Shown: positions 7,797 through 15,946 of the stretch, in pieces
How the letters are laid out: each line of letters starts with the position of its first letter
How positions within the stretch are numbered: position 1 is the stretch's first letter
Origin: Arthrobacter sp. C9C5
GTDB lineage: Bacteria; Actinomycetota; Actinomycetes; Actinomycetales; Micrococcaceae
Assembly (NCBI RefSeq): GCF_013359735.1
Contig: NZ_JABFMX010000008.1
Coordinates: 102,259 to 166,258, forward strand
Reading direction: 5' to 3'
Length of the DNA stretch: 64,000 nucleotides
Position numbers and translations under genes: made by a program
The notes under the pieces: model-generated
The model's database searches: none
Seen by the model: the letters and a program-made list of their open reading frames with translations, nothing else
What the model was told of the DNA's origin: nothing

Positions 7797-8537
7797 TCAA
7801 ATGCGCCTGGCGTGCTCGGCCAGGAGCCAGCTAGTCGTTGTCGAAATTAGCGACTTGACTCCGGTTTCCGCCTCGGCCGGCTGGTGTGCCTCGATGGAGC
7901 CGGCGGTCTGTTCCAGAATCCGGGCGGACGCGTTCCGGTAGCCGGCGTCGGCGCACGGCAGCAGCGTGAGGGTGCCCAGATCGGCCTGCAGGCGGATGAG
8001 TTCGCGGGCCAGTCGGGCGGAGCGCGCTATGGCGGCCACCTCCAGCAGGAACTCCGAGAGCGCCAGCCGCCAACTCAGCGGGTCGGCGTCGGTGGCCGGG
8101 ATGAAGGAGCGCAGGGTATCCACGTCGGCCGCGTCGGAGCGGCGTGCCGCGAGGCTGGCGCAGACGGAAGCGATGGCCTGATAGTGCAGCCCCAGGTCGC
8201 TGATCTGGAGCCGGGTCAGCTCATCGAGTTGTTCCAGGGCGCGTTCCCGGGAGGGCAGGACATTGTCAGCGATAAAGCTTCCGCCGCTGCGCCCGCGGAC
8301 GGTCCGGATGATCCCCGAGGAACGGAGCTGGGACAGGGCCTCGCGGGCCGTAACGGCTGAAACGCCGAGCGCGGAGGCGAGTTCGGTTTCGTTGGGAAGC
8401 CGCTGACCGCTGGTGAGCAGTCCGGTCTCGACCGCCTGCTCGATTCTCCCGCACACCTCGTCGACCAGGCCGCGGGACTTGATGGGGGTAAACACCGCGG
8501 CCAGGCTGCGGGATGCGCCCTGTGGTGAAAGCAGCAC
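7797..8537 (-). CDS. GntR/FadR-family transcriptional regulator (FCD domain)
   Basis: This is a 246-residue regulator. The N-terminal winged helix (DEVCGRIEQAVETGLLTSGQRLPNETELASALGVSAVTAREALSQLRSSGIIRTVRGRSGGSFI) is typical GntR. The rest is an all-helical FCD ligand domain. The GTG start has GGAGG 5 nt upstream. It is transcribed away from the ABC importer genes at 8787-12872. A 16-bp near-palindrome in the 249-nt gap (8686-8701) is a candidate site through which it could control both directions. The effector is probably the imported solute. Confidence 0.85.
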   Translation of the reverse strand: MLLSPQGASRSLAAVFTPIKSRGLVDEVCGRIEQAVETGLLTSGQRLPNETELASALGVSAVTAREALSQLRSSGIIRTVRGRSGGSFIADNVLPSRERALEQLDELTRLQISDLGLHYQAIASVCASLAARRSDAADVDTLRSFIPATDADPLSWRLALSEFLLEVAAIARSARLARELIRLQADLGTLTLLPCADAGYRNASARILEQTAGSIEAHQPAEAETGVKSLISTTTSWLLAEHARRI

Positions 8538-8685
8538 CCGTTCCTCCCTCGCACTCCGGTCTGGCGTCTCCCGTCCGGTCCGCCCGCGGTTTCCGGTAGC
8601 GGTGCGGTTGCCGGCCGCGCGGTGGGTGATGCCATCCTACGACCGCCCGTGGCCGGGGTCTATACACAAAACCTATGAAGTAATA

Positions 8686-8701
8686 GTATTTGGCCCAATA
8701 C
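8686..8701. promoter_or_regulatory. Candidate GntR operator
   Basis: GTATTTGGCCCAATAC is a near-perfect palindrome (two symmetric mismatches). It lies in the AT-richer part of the gap between the divergent GntR and ABC-importer genes, where promoters would be expected. Confidence 0.4.
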
Positions 8702-8786
8702 CGCATTGTGGCGTGAATCACATCATGCGGCGTCACCTTCCCGGAGGTCCGGCAACGGTCCTCCGGCAACTGAGTTAGGCATCCAC

Positions 8787-9860
8787 ATGACCGAAACGCG
8801 CACGGCCGGAACGTCGACCGCCTCCGGTAGCGTCCCGGCTATCCGCCTGCGCAAACTCACCAAAGTCTTCGGAGACACGGTCGCCGTCGACGGCATCGAC
8901 CTGGACATTCGGCAGGGCGAATTTTTCTCCATGCTGGGCCCGTCCGGCTCCGGGAAAACCACCGTGCTGCGGCTGATCGCAGGATTCGAACTGCCGACCT
9001 CGGGGAGCATCGAACTGGAGGGCCGGGACGTCACGAGGCTGGCTCCCTTCCAGCGCGACGTCAACACCGTCTTCCAGGACTACGCCTTGTTCCCGCACAT
9101 GTCCCTCGTGGACAACGTCGCGTACGGCCTGAGGGTGCGCGGAGTGCCGAGGGCCGAGCGCCGCGAGCGCGCCCGCGAGGCCCTGGAACGAGTGCAGCTG
9201 GGCAAATTCGTGGGCCGCAAGCCGGCCCAGCTTTCCGGCGGCCAGCGCCAGCGGGTGGCCCTGGCCAGGGCGCTCGTGGTGGAACCCAAAGTGCTGCTTT
9301 TGGACGAGCCGCTCGGCGCGCTCGACCTCAAACTCCGCCAGCAGATGCAGGTGGAGCTCAAGGAACTGCAGCGATCGCTGGGCATCACCTTCATCTTCGT
9401 CACCCATGACCAGGAGGAGGCGCTGACCATGAGCGACCGGATCGGTGTTTTCAACAATGGAAGCCTGGAACAGATCGGCACCGCCCACGAGATTTATGAA
9501 CGCCCGGCGGGGACCTTCGTGGCCAACTTCGTGGGGACCTCCAACATCTTCGACGCCGCACACGCCCGGCAGCTCTACGGCCGCGCCGACCCCGTCTGCG
9601 TCCGCCCCGAACGACTGCGCCTGTCCTGGTCGGGCGCGCCGGAGACGGGCGTCGGTGTCACGGCCCGTCCCGGCACTGTGACCTCGCTTGTGTACGTGGG
9701 GCACGCCACGCAGGTACGGGTACAGCTCGACGACGGCCCCGTCGTCGTTGTCCTAGAGCCGGATTCGCTGCCGGGCAGCGACGTCGAGCTGCTGGGGCGC
9801 CGCGTCTCGGTGAGCTGGGACGACGACGCCGTCGTCTGGCTGCCGTCCGACGTCGCCTGA
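8787..9860 (+). CDS. ABC transporter ATP-binding protein, PotA-like
   Basis: This 357-residue ATPase belongs to a polyamine/opine-class importer (MOI family). It shows Walker [10 protein letters not shown]-loop [10 protein letters not shown], signature LSGGQRQRV, Walker [13 protein letters not shown] and switch His [10 protein letters not shown]-terminal TOBE-type domain starts at about residue 270. ATG 8787 is used although the frame is open upstream, because homologues start at this point before [12 protein letters not shown]. It leads a four-gene set (ATPase, binding protein, two permeases), the usual order for spermidine/putrescine-type or aminobutyrate importers. The substrate is not fixed by sequence. 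Confidence 0.9.
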   Translation: MTETRTAGTSTASGSVPAIRLRKLTKVFGDTVAVDGIDLDIRQGEFFSMLGPSGSGKTTVLRLIAGFELPTSGSIELEGRDVTRLAPFQRDVNTVFQDYALFPHMSLVDNVAYGLRVRGVPRAERRERAREALERVQLGKFVGRKPAQLSGGQRQRVALARALVVEPKVLLLDEPLGALDLKLRQQMQVELKELQRSLGITFIFVTHDQEEALTMSDRIGVFNNGSLEQIGTAHEIYERPAGTFVANFVGTSNIFDAAHARQLYGRADPVCVRPERLRLSWSGAPETGVGVTARPGTVTSLVYVGHATQVRVQLDDGPVVVVLEPDSLPGSDVELLGRRVSVSWDDDAVVWLPSDVA

Positions 9861-9907
9861 GGCCGGACGGCAGGTAACTTTCCACCCCACAACGAAAGGT
9901 AAGAATC

Positions 9908-11092
9908 ATGGCTACAAGAATGAAGGCCTCCCTCGTGGCCGGGGTGGCCGCAGCCGCCCTCGCCTTGGCGGGTTGCGGAACCAGCGGCGGCGGCGGGGCC
10001 GCCCCGTCGGCGCAGCCGCTCAAAACCGAAATCGGCCAGGGCGAAGGGCAGCTTTCGATCCTCGCGTGGCCCGGCTACGTCGAGAACGGGAGCAATGACC
10101 CCGCCGTCGACTGGGTGACGCCCTTCGAAAAAGAGACCCAGTGCAAGGTCAGCTTCAAGCCCTTCGGCACGTCCGACGAAGCGGTGACGCTGATGCGGAC
10201 CGGCCAGTACGACGTCGTCTCGGCCTCCGGTGACGCCTCGCTGCGCTTGATCGCCGGCAACAACGTGGAGCCGGTCAACATGAGCCTGCTCAAGAACTAC
10301 GCCGACGTTTACCCGTTCCTCAAGGACAAGGCCTGGAACACGGTCGACGGCAAGAACTACGGGATGCCCCACGGCTGGGGCGCCAACCTGCTGATGTACT
10401 CCACCACCAAGGTCACGCCCGCCCCGACCTCCTGGAGCGCCGTTTTTGACGACGCCAACAAGTACAGCGGCAAGGTTACGGCCTACGACTCACCCATCTA
10501 CATCGCCGACGCCGCCGTGTACTTGATGGCGCACAAACCGGAGCTCGGCATCAAGAACCCCTACGCCTTGGACAAGGACCAGCTTTCCGCCGCCGTGGAC
10601 CTGCTCAAGCAGCAGCGCAAGCACATCGGCGAATACTGGAGCGACGTCGTCAAGGAGGTCCAGGCCTTCGCCGGCGGCAGCACCGTGGTCGGAACCACGT
10701 GGCAAGTGGGTGCCAATATCGCGGCCGCCAACGGGACCAAGGTGGCAACCGTCCTCCCGCAGGAGGGTGCCACCGGCTGGTCCGACACGTGGATGATCGG
10801 GGCGCAGTCCAAGAACAAGAACTGCGCGTACAAGTGGCTGGACTACATCGCCAGCCCGAAGGCCAACGCCGCGGTGGCCGAGTACTTCGGTGAGTCACCG
10901 GCAAACCCGAAGGCCTGCGAGCTGACCAAGGATAAGAAGCACTGCGAAACCTACCACTCGGGTGACGCGGCGTACGCAGAGAAGATCTGGTACTGGACCA
11001 CGCCGGTGGCCGAATGCCTTGACGGCCGCAAGGACGCCAAGTGCACGGACTATTCCGAATGGACCAAGGCCTGGACCGAGATCAAGGGCTGA
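9908..11092 (+). CDS. Extracellular solute-binding lipoprotein, PotD-like
   Basis: This 394-residue periplasm-equivalent receptor is anchored by lipid. The signal peptide MATRMKASLVAGVAAAALALAGC ends in the lipobox LAGC (Cys 23) and is followed by a Gly/Ser linker. The mature part begins QLSILAWPGYVENGSNDPAVDW, the start of PotD/PotF-type bacterial binding proteins (family 1/8). Four cysteines near the C-terminus (CELTKDKKHCE, CLDGRKDAKC) could form disulfides. AAAGG lies upstream of the ATG. It passes substrate to the two permeases that follow. Confidence 0.9.
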   Translation: MATRMKASLVAGVAAAALALAGCGTSGGGGAAPSAQPLKTEIGQGEGQLSILAWPGYVENGSNDPAVDWVTPFEKETQCKVSFKPFGTSDEAVTLMRTGQYDVVSASGDASLRLIAGNNVEPVNMSLLKNYADVYPFLKDKAWNTVDGKNYGMPHGWGANLLMYSTTKVTPAPTSWSAVFDDANKYSGKVTAYDSPIYIADAAVYLMAHKPELGIKNPYALDKDQLSAAVDLLKQQRKHIGEYWSDVVKEVQAFAGGSTVVGTTWQVGANIAAANGTKVATVLPQEGATGWSDTWMIGAQSKNKNCAYKWLDYIASPKANAAVAEYFGESPANPKACELTKDKKHCETYHSGDAAYAEKIWYWTTPVAECLDGRKDAKCTDYSEWTKAWTEIKG

Positions 11093-11093
11093 C

Positions 11094-12020
11094 ATGGCAT
11101 TACAGACGCAGCACCCGGCGCCCGGCTCGCCGCCGGCCGCCGGCGTGCCGCGGGCACGTCCCAACAGGTTCTCAGCGCTGTTGCACCGCTCGCCCGGATT
11201 GCGGCTGGCGGGGCTGATCACGGCTCCCGCCGGCTGGCTGGTGCTCGTGTACATCGCCGCGCTCGCGGCCCTGCTGATCACCTCGCTGTGGACCGTGGAC
11301 ACGTTCACCGGGAAGGTGTCCACGGTCTGGACAACTGACAACCTGGTGACGGTGGTGACCGATCCGGTCTACCAGCGGATCGCGTTGCGCACGCTGTGGA
11401 TCGCGGCGGCCGTGACCGTGATCGACATGGTCATCGCGCTGCCGATGGCGTTCTTCATCGCCAAGGTGGCCAGTGCCCGCTGGCAGAAGCTGCTGGTAAT
11501 CGCGGTGCTGATGCCGTTGTGGGCCAGTTACCTGGTCAAGGCCTACGCCTGGCGCAATGTCCTGGCCGAGGGCGGCCTGCTCGAGTGGATGGGAGCTCCG
11601 GTCGGCCTGGCGTCGCCCGGCTACAGCGAGACCGCCGTCATTCTGACCCTGTCCTACATCTGGCTGCCGTACATGATTCTGCCCATTTACGCTGGCTTCG
11701 ACCGTGTCCCGGACTCGCTCCTGGAGGCATCCGGCGACCTTGGCGCGAAACCTTTGGCGACCATGCGGCTGGTCATGCTGCCACTGCTGGTGCCCTCCAT
11801 CATCGCCGGGACGATCTTCACGTTTTCGCTCTCGCTGGGCGACTACATCACGGCCCAGATTGTCGGCGGGACCACGCAGATGCTGGGCACCGTGGTGTAC
11901 GCCAACGTCGGCGCCGCGAACAACCTGCCGCTGGCCGCGGCGGTGTCGCTTGTTCCGATCGTCATCATCATGGCTTACCTGTTCATCGTCCGCCGCTCGG
12001 GCGCCCTCAACAACCTTTAA
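11094..12020 (+). CDS. ABC transporter permease, PotB-like
   Basis: This is a 308-residue inner-membrane subunit with about six helices. The cytoplasmic EAA-type loop ASGDLGAKPLATMRLVMLPLLVPSI contacts the ATPase. ATG 11094 lies one base after the TGA of the binding-protein gene. The longer open frame from 10962 runs through that gene and lacks support. The first 35 residues are a cytoplasmic Pro/Ala-rich extension before LAGLITAPAGWLVLVYIAALAALL. It pairs with the second permease to form the channel. Confidence 0.9.
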   Translation: MALQTQHPAPGSPPAAGVPRARPNRFSALLHRSPGLRLAGLITAPAGWLVLVYIAALAALLITSLWTVDTFTGKVSTVWTTDNLVTVVTDPVYQRIALRTLWIAAAVTVIDMVIALPMAFFIAKVASARWQKLLVIAVLMPLWASYLVKAYAWRNVLAEGGLLEWMGAPVGLASPGYSETAVILTLSYIWLPYMILPIYAGFDRVPDSLLEASGDLGAKPLATMRLVMLPLLVPSIIAGTIFTFSLSLGDYITAQIVGGTTQMLGTVVYANVGAANNLPLAAAVSLVPIVIIMAYLFIVRRSGALNNL

Positions 12021-12044
12021 CGACCGCCGGAAACAAGGAGCACC

Positions 12045-12872
12045 GTGAGACTTTCCCGAAGCGCCAAGGCCATCCTCGGCGTCGTCACCGCACTGGTGCT
12101 GCTCTTCATTTACCTGCCGCTGCTGCTGGTGGTGGTGAACTCCTTCAACTCGGACCGGACGTTCGGCTGGCCGCCCAAGGGTTTCACCCTGGAGTGGTGG
12201 GGCCGGGCCCTTGATTCCACCGGCGTGCGGGAGGCTCTGCTGTCCTCGGTTTGGGTGGCGGTGGTGTCCACTGTCATTTCGCTGGTGCTGGGGACCCTCC
12301 TGGCGATCGCCCTGCAACGCTACAAGTTCTTCGGCCGGGACGTCATCAGCCTGCTGGTGATCCTGCCGATCGCCCTGCCCGGAATTGTCACCGGCATTGC
12401 CTTGAACAACATGTTCACCACCATCCTCGGCGTATCGCTGAGCCTTTGGACAGTGGTGATAGCGCATGCCACGTTCTGCATGGTCACCGTGTTCAACAAC
12501 GTCATCGCCCGGCTTCGCCGGATGCATGGCGGCCTGGAGGAGGCCTCCGCTGACCTGGGCGCCGGGGTGTTCACCACCTTCCGGCTGGTGACTTTCCCGC
12601 AACTCCGCTCGGCGCTGCTGGCCGGTGGCCTGCTCGCCTTTGCCCTGAGCTTCGACGAGATCATCGTGACCACGTTCACCATCGGCGCCGGGGATACGAC
12701 GCTGCCGATCTGGATCCTGCAGAACCTCTTCCGGCCTAACCAGGCCCCGGTGGTCAACGTCGTGGCCGTTGTGCTGATCGTTGTTTCAATCGTCCCGATC
12801 TGGCTGGCGCAGCGGCTCTCGGCCGAGTCCGTGGGGGTCGGTGCGGCCCGCGTGAAGTCAGCCGCCCGCTAA
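12045..12872 (+). CDS. ABC transporter permease, PotC-like
   Basis: This is a 275-residue membrane protein with six helices and the loop EEASADLGAGVFTTFRLVTFPQL, the EAA motif that docks the ATPase. The GTG start follows AAGGAG by 5 nt. A 24-nt gap separates it from the first permease gene. The stop codon overlaps the end of the convergent hutD gene by 4 nt, so there is no room for a terminator between them, and transcripts from both sides must overlap. Confidence 0.9.
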   Translation: MRLSRSAKAILGVVTALVLLFIYLPLLLVVVNSFNSDRTFGWPPKGFTLEWWGRALDSTGVREALLSSVWVAVVSTVISLVLGTLLAIALQRYKFFGRDVISLLVILPIALPGIVTGIALNNMFTTILGVSLSLWTVVIAHATFCMVTVFNNVIARLRRMHGGLEEASADLGAGVFTTFRLVTFPQLRSALLAGGLLAFALSFDEIIVTTFTIGAGDTTLPIWILQNLFRPNQAPVVNVVAVVLIVVSIVPIWLAQRLSAESVGVGAARVKSAAR

Positions 12873-13480
12873 CCGGCGGTGCCCTCCCCGACCGGATCGA
12901 TGGACACGACGGCGAGGAAGCCGCGGCCTAGGATTTCCGGGGTGTCGCTATCGGAGCCGACGACGGCGTCGTACCGGCCGAGCGCTTGCGGCGCCGGATC
13001 CCCCGTGTCACCGACGCCGGCGGTGGCCTGGCCCTGCAGGAGGATGCCGAACTGGCCGTCAAAGACCGGGTGGGCGCGCTTCTTGGAGAGTTCGATGATG
13101 GACGTGTAGCCCTTGAAGGCACCCGTGCGCGTGATCACGTTCAGGTCGCGGATGTCGCCGGTGGGCAGGGCGCCGGCAGCGTCGGCGTCGCCGGAAAACC
13201 GGTACGGCCGGTACTTCTCGAGCGGATGCTCGGCGCCGTCCACGGTCAGGACCAGCAACTCGCCCTCGACCACCGTGAGGACCCGCTCCATCCCGGCAAA
13301 GCGGGAGAAAGCCCCGGCCCGCGCCACCTCGGCGATGCTCACGCGCCAGTCCCAGCTTCCGTCGTCCGCCGCGGGAGCCCGACCGGCGCCTGATTCCGGG
13401 AACCTGGCCACTTCGCGGGTCACCCCGCCGCCGTTGCTCCAGGGGCGGGGCTTGAGCTCGGCATACCGGATGATCTCCAT
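12869..13480 (-). CDS. hutD: HutD-family protein
   Basis: This 203-residue cupin-like protein begins with the HutD hallmark MEIIRYAELKPRPWSNGGGVTREVARFP and contains WDWRVSIAEVARAGAFSRFAGMERVLTVVEGE. HutD proteins are thought to limit histidine use by binding formylglutamate in hut operons. No hut genes are in this window. The gene instead runs tail to tail into a Pot-type permease. It appears leaderless (-10 at 13487-13492). A role as metabolite sink or sensor for a nitrogen source is a guess. Confidence 0.85.
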   Translation of the reverse strand: MEIIRYAELKPRPWSNGGGVTREVARFPESGAGRAPAADDGSWDWRVSIAEVARAGAFSRFAGMERVLTVVEGELLVLTVDGAEHPLEKYRPYRFSGDADAAGALPTGDIRDLNVITRTGAFKGYTSIIELSKKRAHPVFDGQFGILLQGQATAGVGDTGDPAPQALGRYDAVVGSDSDTPEILGRGFLAVVSIDPVGEGTAG

Positions 13481-13486
13481 CGACCC

Positions 13487-13492
13487 AGCCTA
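13487..13492 (-). promoter_or_regulatory. -10 box of a leaderless promoter (hutD)
   Basis: TAGGCT on the minus strand ends 6 nt before the hutD ATG. Confidence 0.5.
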
Positions 13493-13611
13493 GCCGCCGG
13501 CCGCAGGCCCCCGGAGACTCTTCGGGCGCTGGGCCCAAGATACGTAACGTCCGCACGGCCGGGGCGGTCTTGCTAACGTCAAAGCAGCGAAGAACTGCGT
13601 AGGGAGCCGGA

Positions 13612-14211
13612 ATGTTCGTCAAAGTGTGCGGCCTCAGTACCGCTGAATCGGTGCGGGCCGCGGTCGACGCCGGGGCCGATGCCCTCGGCTTCGTGCTGAC
13701 CCGCAGCCCGCGCGAGGTGGCTCCGGACCGGGTGCGTGAGCTGCTCTCCGCGGTGCCGGCCGGGCTTCCCGCAGTGGGTGTCTTCCGGCATGAGGCTGCG
13801 GCCGTCGCCGTCGCCGTGGCCCGCGGGGCCGGGCTGGAATGGGTGCAACTGCACGGCGACCGCACCGCCGAGGACGTCGGCATGGTGCACGACGCCGGAC
13901 TCAAAATCATCCGCGCCGTCACCATGTCCGCGGCTCCGGACGCGTTCGCGGACTGGGGCGAGGAACTGCTGCTCATCGATGCGGCGGTGCCCGGTTCCGG
14001 GGAGGCCTGGGACTACGCGTCGGTCCGCGGCCTGGGGCTGGAGGGCCGGGAATGGCTGCTGGCCGGCGGCCTGGATCCGGAAAACGTGGCCGGGGCGGCC
14101 GCGGCGGCCGGCGCCTGGGGAGTGGACGTCTCCTCCGGCGTCGAGCAATCCCGGGGCGTCAAGGACCTGGCGAAGATCCGCGCTTTCGTGGCGGCGGCCA
14201 AGGGGTTCTAG
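13612..14211 (+). CDS. trpF: Phosphoribosylanthranilate isomerase
   Basis: This 199-residue TIM-barrel enzyme catalyses the Amadori rearrangement of phosphoribosylanthranilate in tryptophan synthesis. It starts FVKVCGLSTAESVRAAVDAGADALGFVLTRSPREV: Cys 5 is the catalytic base, and the acid Asp lies in the strand LLLIDA. GGLDPENV and GVDVSSGVE form the phosphate site. GGGAG precedes the ATG and a -10 (TAACGT) lies at 13574-13579. The gene is alone, away from other trp genes. Many actinobacteria instead use the dual-function PriA, so a separate trpF is worth noting. Confidence 0.9.
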   Translation: MFVKVCGLSTAESVRAAVDAGADALGFVLTRSPREVAPDRVRELLSAVPAGLPAVGVFRHEAAAVAVAVARGAGLEWVQLHGDRTAEDVGMVHDAGLKIIRAVTMSAAPDAFADWGEELLLIDAAVPGSGEAWDYASVRGLGLEGREWLLAGGLDPENVAGAAAAAGAWGVDVSSGVEQSRGVKDLAKIRAFVAAAKGF

Positions 14212-14355
14212 CGACGGCCGGGTGGCCCGGCGGCGCAAGCCTCGACCGGCCGGCGGGCGCACCTATCGCCGCGGGGGCTTCCTCGTTAGCATGCTTCTTG
14301 GGGACTTCCGAATCCCGGCGGGCCCGCCCGCCACCTATGCGAAGGAGAAACGGCG

Positions 14356-14907
14356 ATGACCCTGCCCGCAGGATTGACCCCCGGCGTCTGGACGCTGGAC
14401 ATGTCCCACAGTGAGATCGGCTTCAGCGTTCGGCATGCCGGGATCAGCAAAGTCCGGGGCCGTTTCAACGAGGCCGCGGCGGAGGCGCGGGTCCGGGATT
14501 CCCTGGCCGATGCCAGCCTGCACGCCACGATCAAGACCGCCAGCTTCGATTCCGGCGACGCCAACCGCGACGGCCACGTGCGCGGTCCCGACTTTTTCGA
14601 CGTCGAGAACTTCCCCGAGATGACCTTCCGCGCGACGTCCGTCCGGGGCGACGGCGAGGACTACGTGCTCACCGGCGACCTCACCATCCGCGGCGTCACC
14701 AAGCCGGTGGACCTGGAAGTCGAGTTCACCGGCGTCGCGGTGGATCCCTTCGGCGCGACCAGGGCCGGCTTCAGCGCCGAGGCGGACATCAGCCGCAAGG
14801 AGTTCGGCCTGACCTGGAATGCCGCCCTCGAGGCAGGCGGACTGCTGGTCAGCGACAAGGTCAAGATCAACGTCGAAGCGGCCATGGTCAAGCAGGCCGA
14901 TGCCTAG
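14356..14907 (+). CDS. YceI-family protein
   Basis: This is a 183-residue lipocalin-like protein. It starts AGLTPGVWTLDMSHSEIGFSVRHAGISKVRGRFNEAAAEARV and contains HVRGPDFFDVENFPEMTFRATSV and LTIRGVTKPVDLEVEFTG, the family hallmarks. YceI proteins hold isoprenoid-type lipids in a beta-barrel. There is no signal peptide, so this one should be cytoplasmic, as is usual in actinobacteria. AAGGAG precedes the ATG. It is transcribed alone, with a -10-like TAGCAT at 14287-14292. Confidence 0.88.
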   Translation: MTLPAGLTPGVWTLDMSHSEIGFSVRHAGISKVRGRFNEAAAEARVRDSLADASLHATIKTASFDSGDANRDGHVRGPDFFDVENFPEMTFRATSVRGDGEDYVLTGDLTIRGVTKPVDLEVEFTGVAVDPFGATRAGFSAEADISRKEFGLTWNAALEAGGLLVSDKVKINVEAAMVKQADA

Positions 14908-14983
14908 GAACGGTCAGAAAATCAGGGGCTGACCAGGGTCAATCCCTGATCCGGATCCGCGCCTGGCGGGAGACAATGGAGCC

Positions 14984-15385
14984 ATGAAGACACTGCTCAA
15001 CATCATCTGGCTGCTTTTCGGCGGCCTCTGGCTGGCGCTCGGGTATTTCTTTGCCGGCATCGTCTGCTGCCTGCTGGTCATCACCATCCCGTGGGGGCTG
15101 GCCTCATTCCGTATCGCGTCCTACACCTTGTGGCCGTTCGGCCGCATGGTGGTGGACAAGCCCGGCGGAAACGGTGTGTTTACCCTGCTCGGGAACGTCA
15201 TCTGGCTGCTGGTGGCAGGCATCTGGATCGCGATCGGGCACGTTGTCACGGCCTTCGCCATGGCCATCACGATCGTCGGCATCCCGCTGGCCATCGCCAA
15301 CCTCAAGCTCATTCCGGTATCCCTGATGCCGCTGGGCAAGCAGATCGTGCCCACAGACCGGCCGTTTGCCGTTAGCTACCGCTAG
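14984..15385 (+). CDS. YccF-family inner membrane protein (two DUF307 repeats)
   Basis: This 133-residue membrane protein is built of two similar halves, each with a pair of hydrophobic helices. They start KTLLNIIWLLFGGLWLALGYFFAG and FTLLGNVIWLLVAGIWIAIGHVVTA, and each ends in a conserved TIPWG.A.F / GIPLAIANLKL turn followed by (P)FG/LGK. The function of YccF is unknown. Candidate roles include small transporters and envelope-stress partners. The promoter-like GACAAT ends 6 nt before the ATG, so the transcript may be leaderless. Confidence 0.85.
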   Translation: MKTLLNIIWLLFGGLWLALGYFFAGIVCCLLVITIPWGLASFRIASYTLWPFGRMVVDKPGGNGVFTLLGNVIWLLVAGIWIAIGHVVTAFAMAITIVGIPLAIANLKLIPVSLMPLGKQIVPTDRPFAVSYR

Positions 15386-15430
15386 GGCGCAAGCGGGGCG
15401 GACCACCCACAGGAAGCCGAGGGAAAAGCA

Positions 15431-15919
15431 ATGCCAGAGTCAACAATCCCGGAGGCAGAGACCAGCAGCGATGAACTGATGCTGGTCATCACCCGCGAGT
15501 TCCAGGTCCCGATTTCGGCGGTATGGTCCGCCCTGACCGACCCGGAGCAGGCGCCCGCGTGGTGGGGGCCGCGCGGCTTCCATACCCCGCGGGAGAGCAT
15601 CGATGCGGACTTGGAAATCGGCGGCCTGTACCGCGCCTGCATGATCCAGGACGCCACTGGTCAGCAGTACTGGTGGAGCGGAGTCCACACGGACATCGAA
15701 CCGCCGAACTTGTTCGTATTCACCCATGCCTGGGACAAGACCGACGGCACGCGCGGCTTTGAGACCGAGGTGACCTTCCGGCTGGAGGAGGTCGACGGCG
15801 GCACCCGGATGACGTTCACGCAGGGGCCCTTTGACACGGCGGAGAACCGGGACGCCAACGGCACCGGCTGGCGGGAGTCCTTCGACCGTCTCGCCGAGCA
15901 CCTCCGCGGGGTGGCCTGA
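15431..15919 (+). CDS. SRPBCC (AHSA1-like) domain protein
   Basis: This is a 162-residue START/Bet v 1-like fold. ITREFQVPISAVWSALTDPEQAPAWWGPRGF at the N-terminus and TFTQGPFDTAENRDANGTGWRESFDRLAEHL at the end are typical of the Aha1-type group found in actinobacteria. Such proteins bind hydrophobic ligands or act as small hydrolases or cyclases. Many sit next to ArsR regulators, which is not the case here. GAGGGAA precedes the ATG. The exact role is unknown. Confidence 0.82.
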   Translation: MPESTIPEAETSSDELMLVITREFQVPISAVWSALTDPEQAPAWWGPRGFHTPRESIDADLEIGGLYRACMIQDATGQQYWWSGVHTDIEPPNLFVFTHAWDKTDGTRGFETEVTFRLEEVDGGTRMTFTQGPFDTAENRDANGTGWRESFDRLAEHLRGVA

Positions 15920-15946
15920 GGACGGCTGAGTCGCCTGGCGACCGCC

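Noticed and set aside
10962..11093. N-terminal extension of the first permease
   Set aside because: The added 44 residues are Arg/Pro-rich, lie inside the binding-protein gene and have no ribosome site. The ATG just after that gene's stop fits better.
11172..12602. 476-codon minus-strand frame over the permease genes
   Set aside because: The translation is His/Gln/Arg-rich with no membrane or domain pattern. The plus-strand permeases have clear family motifs.
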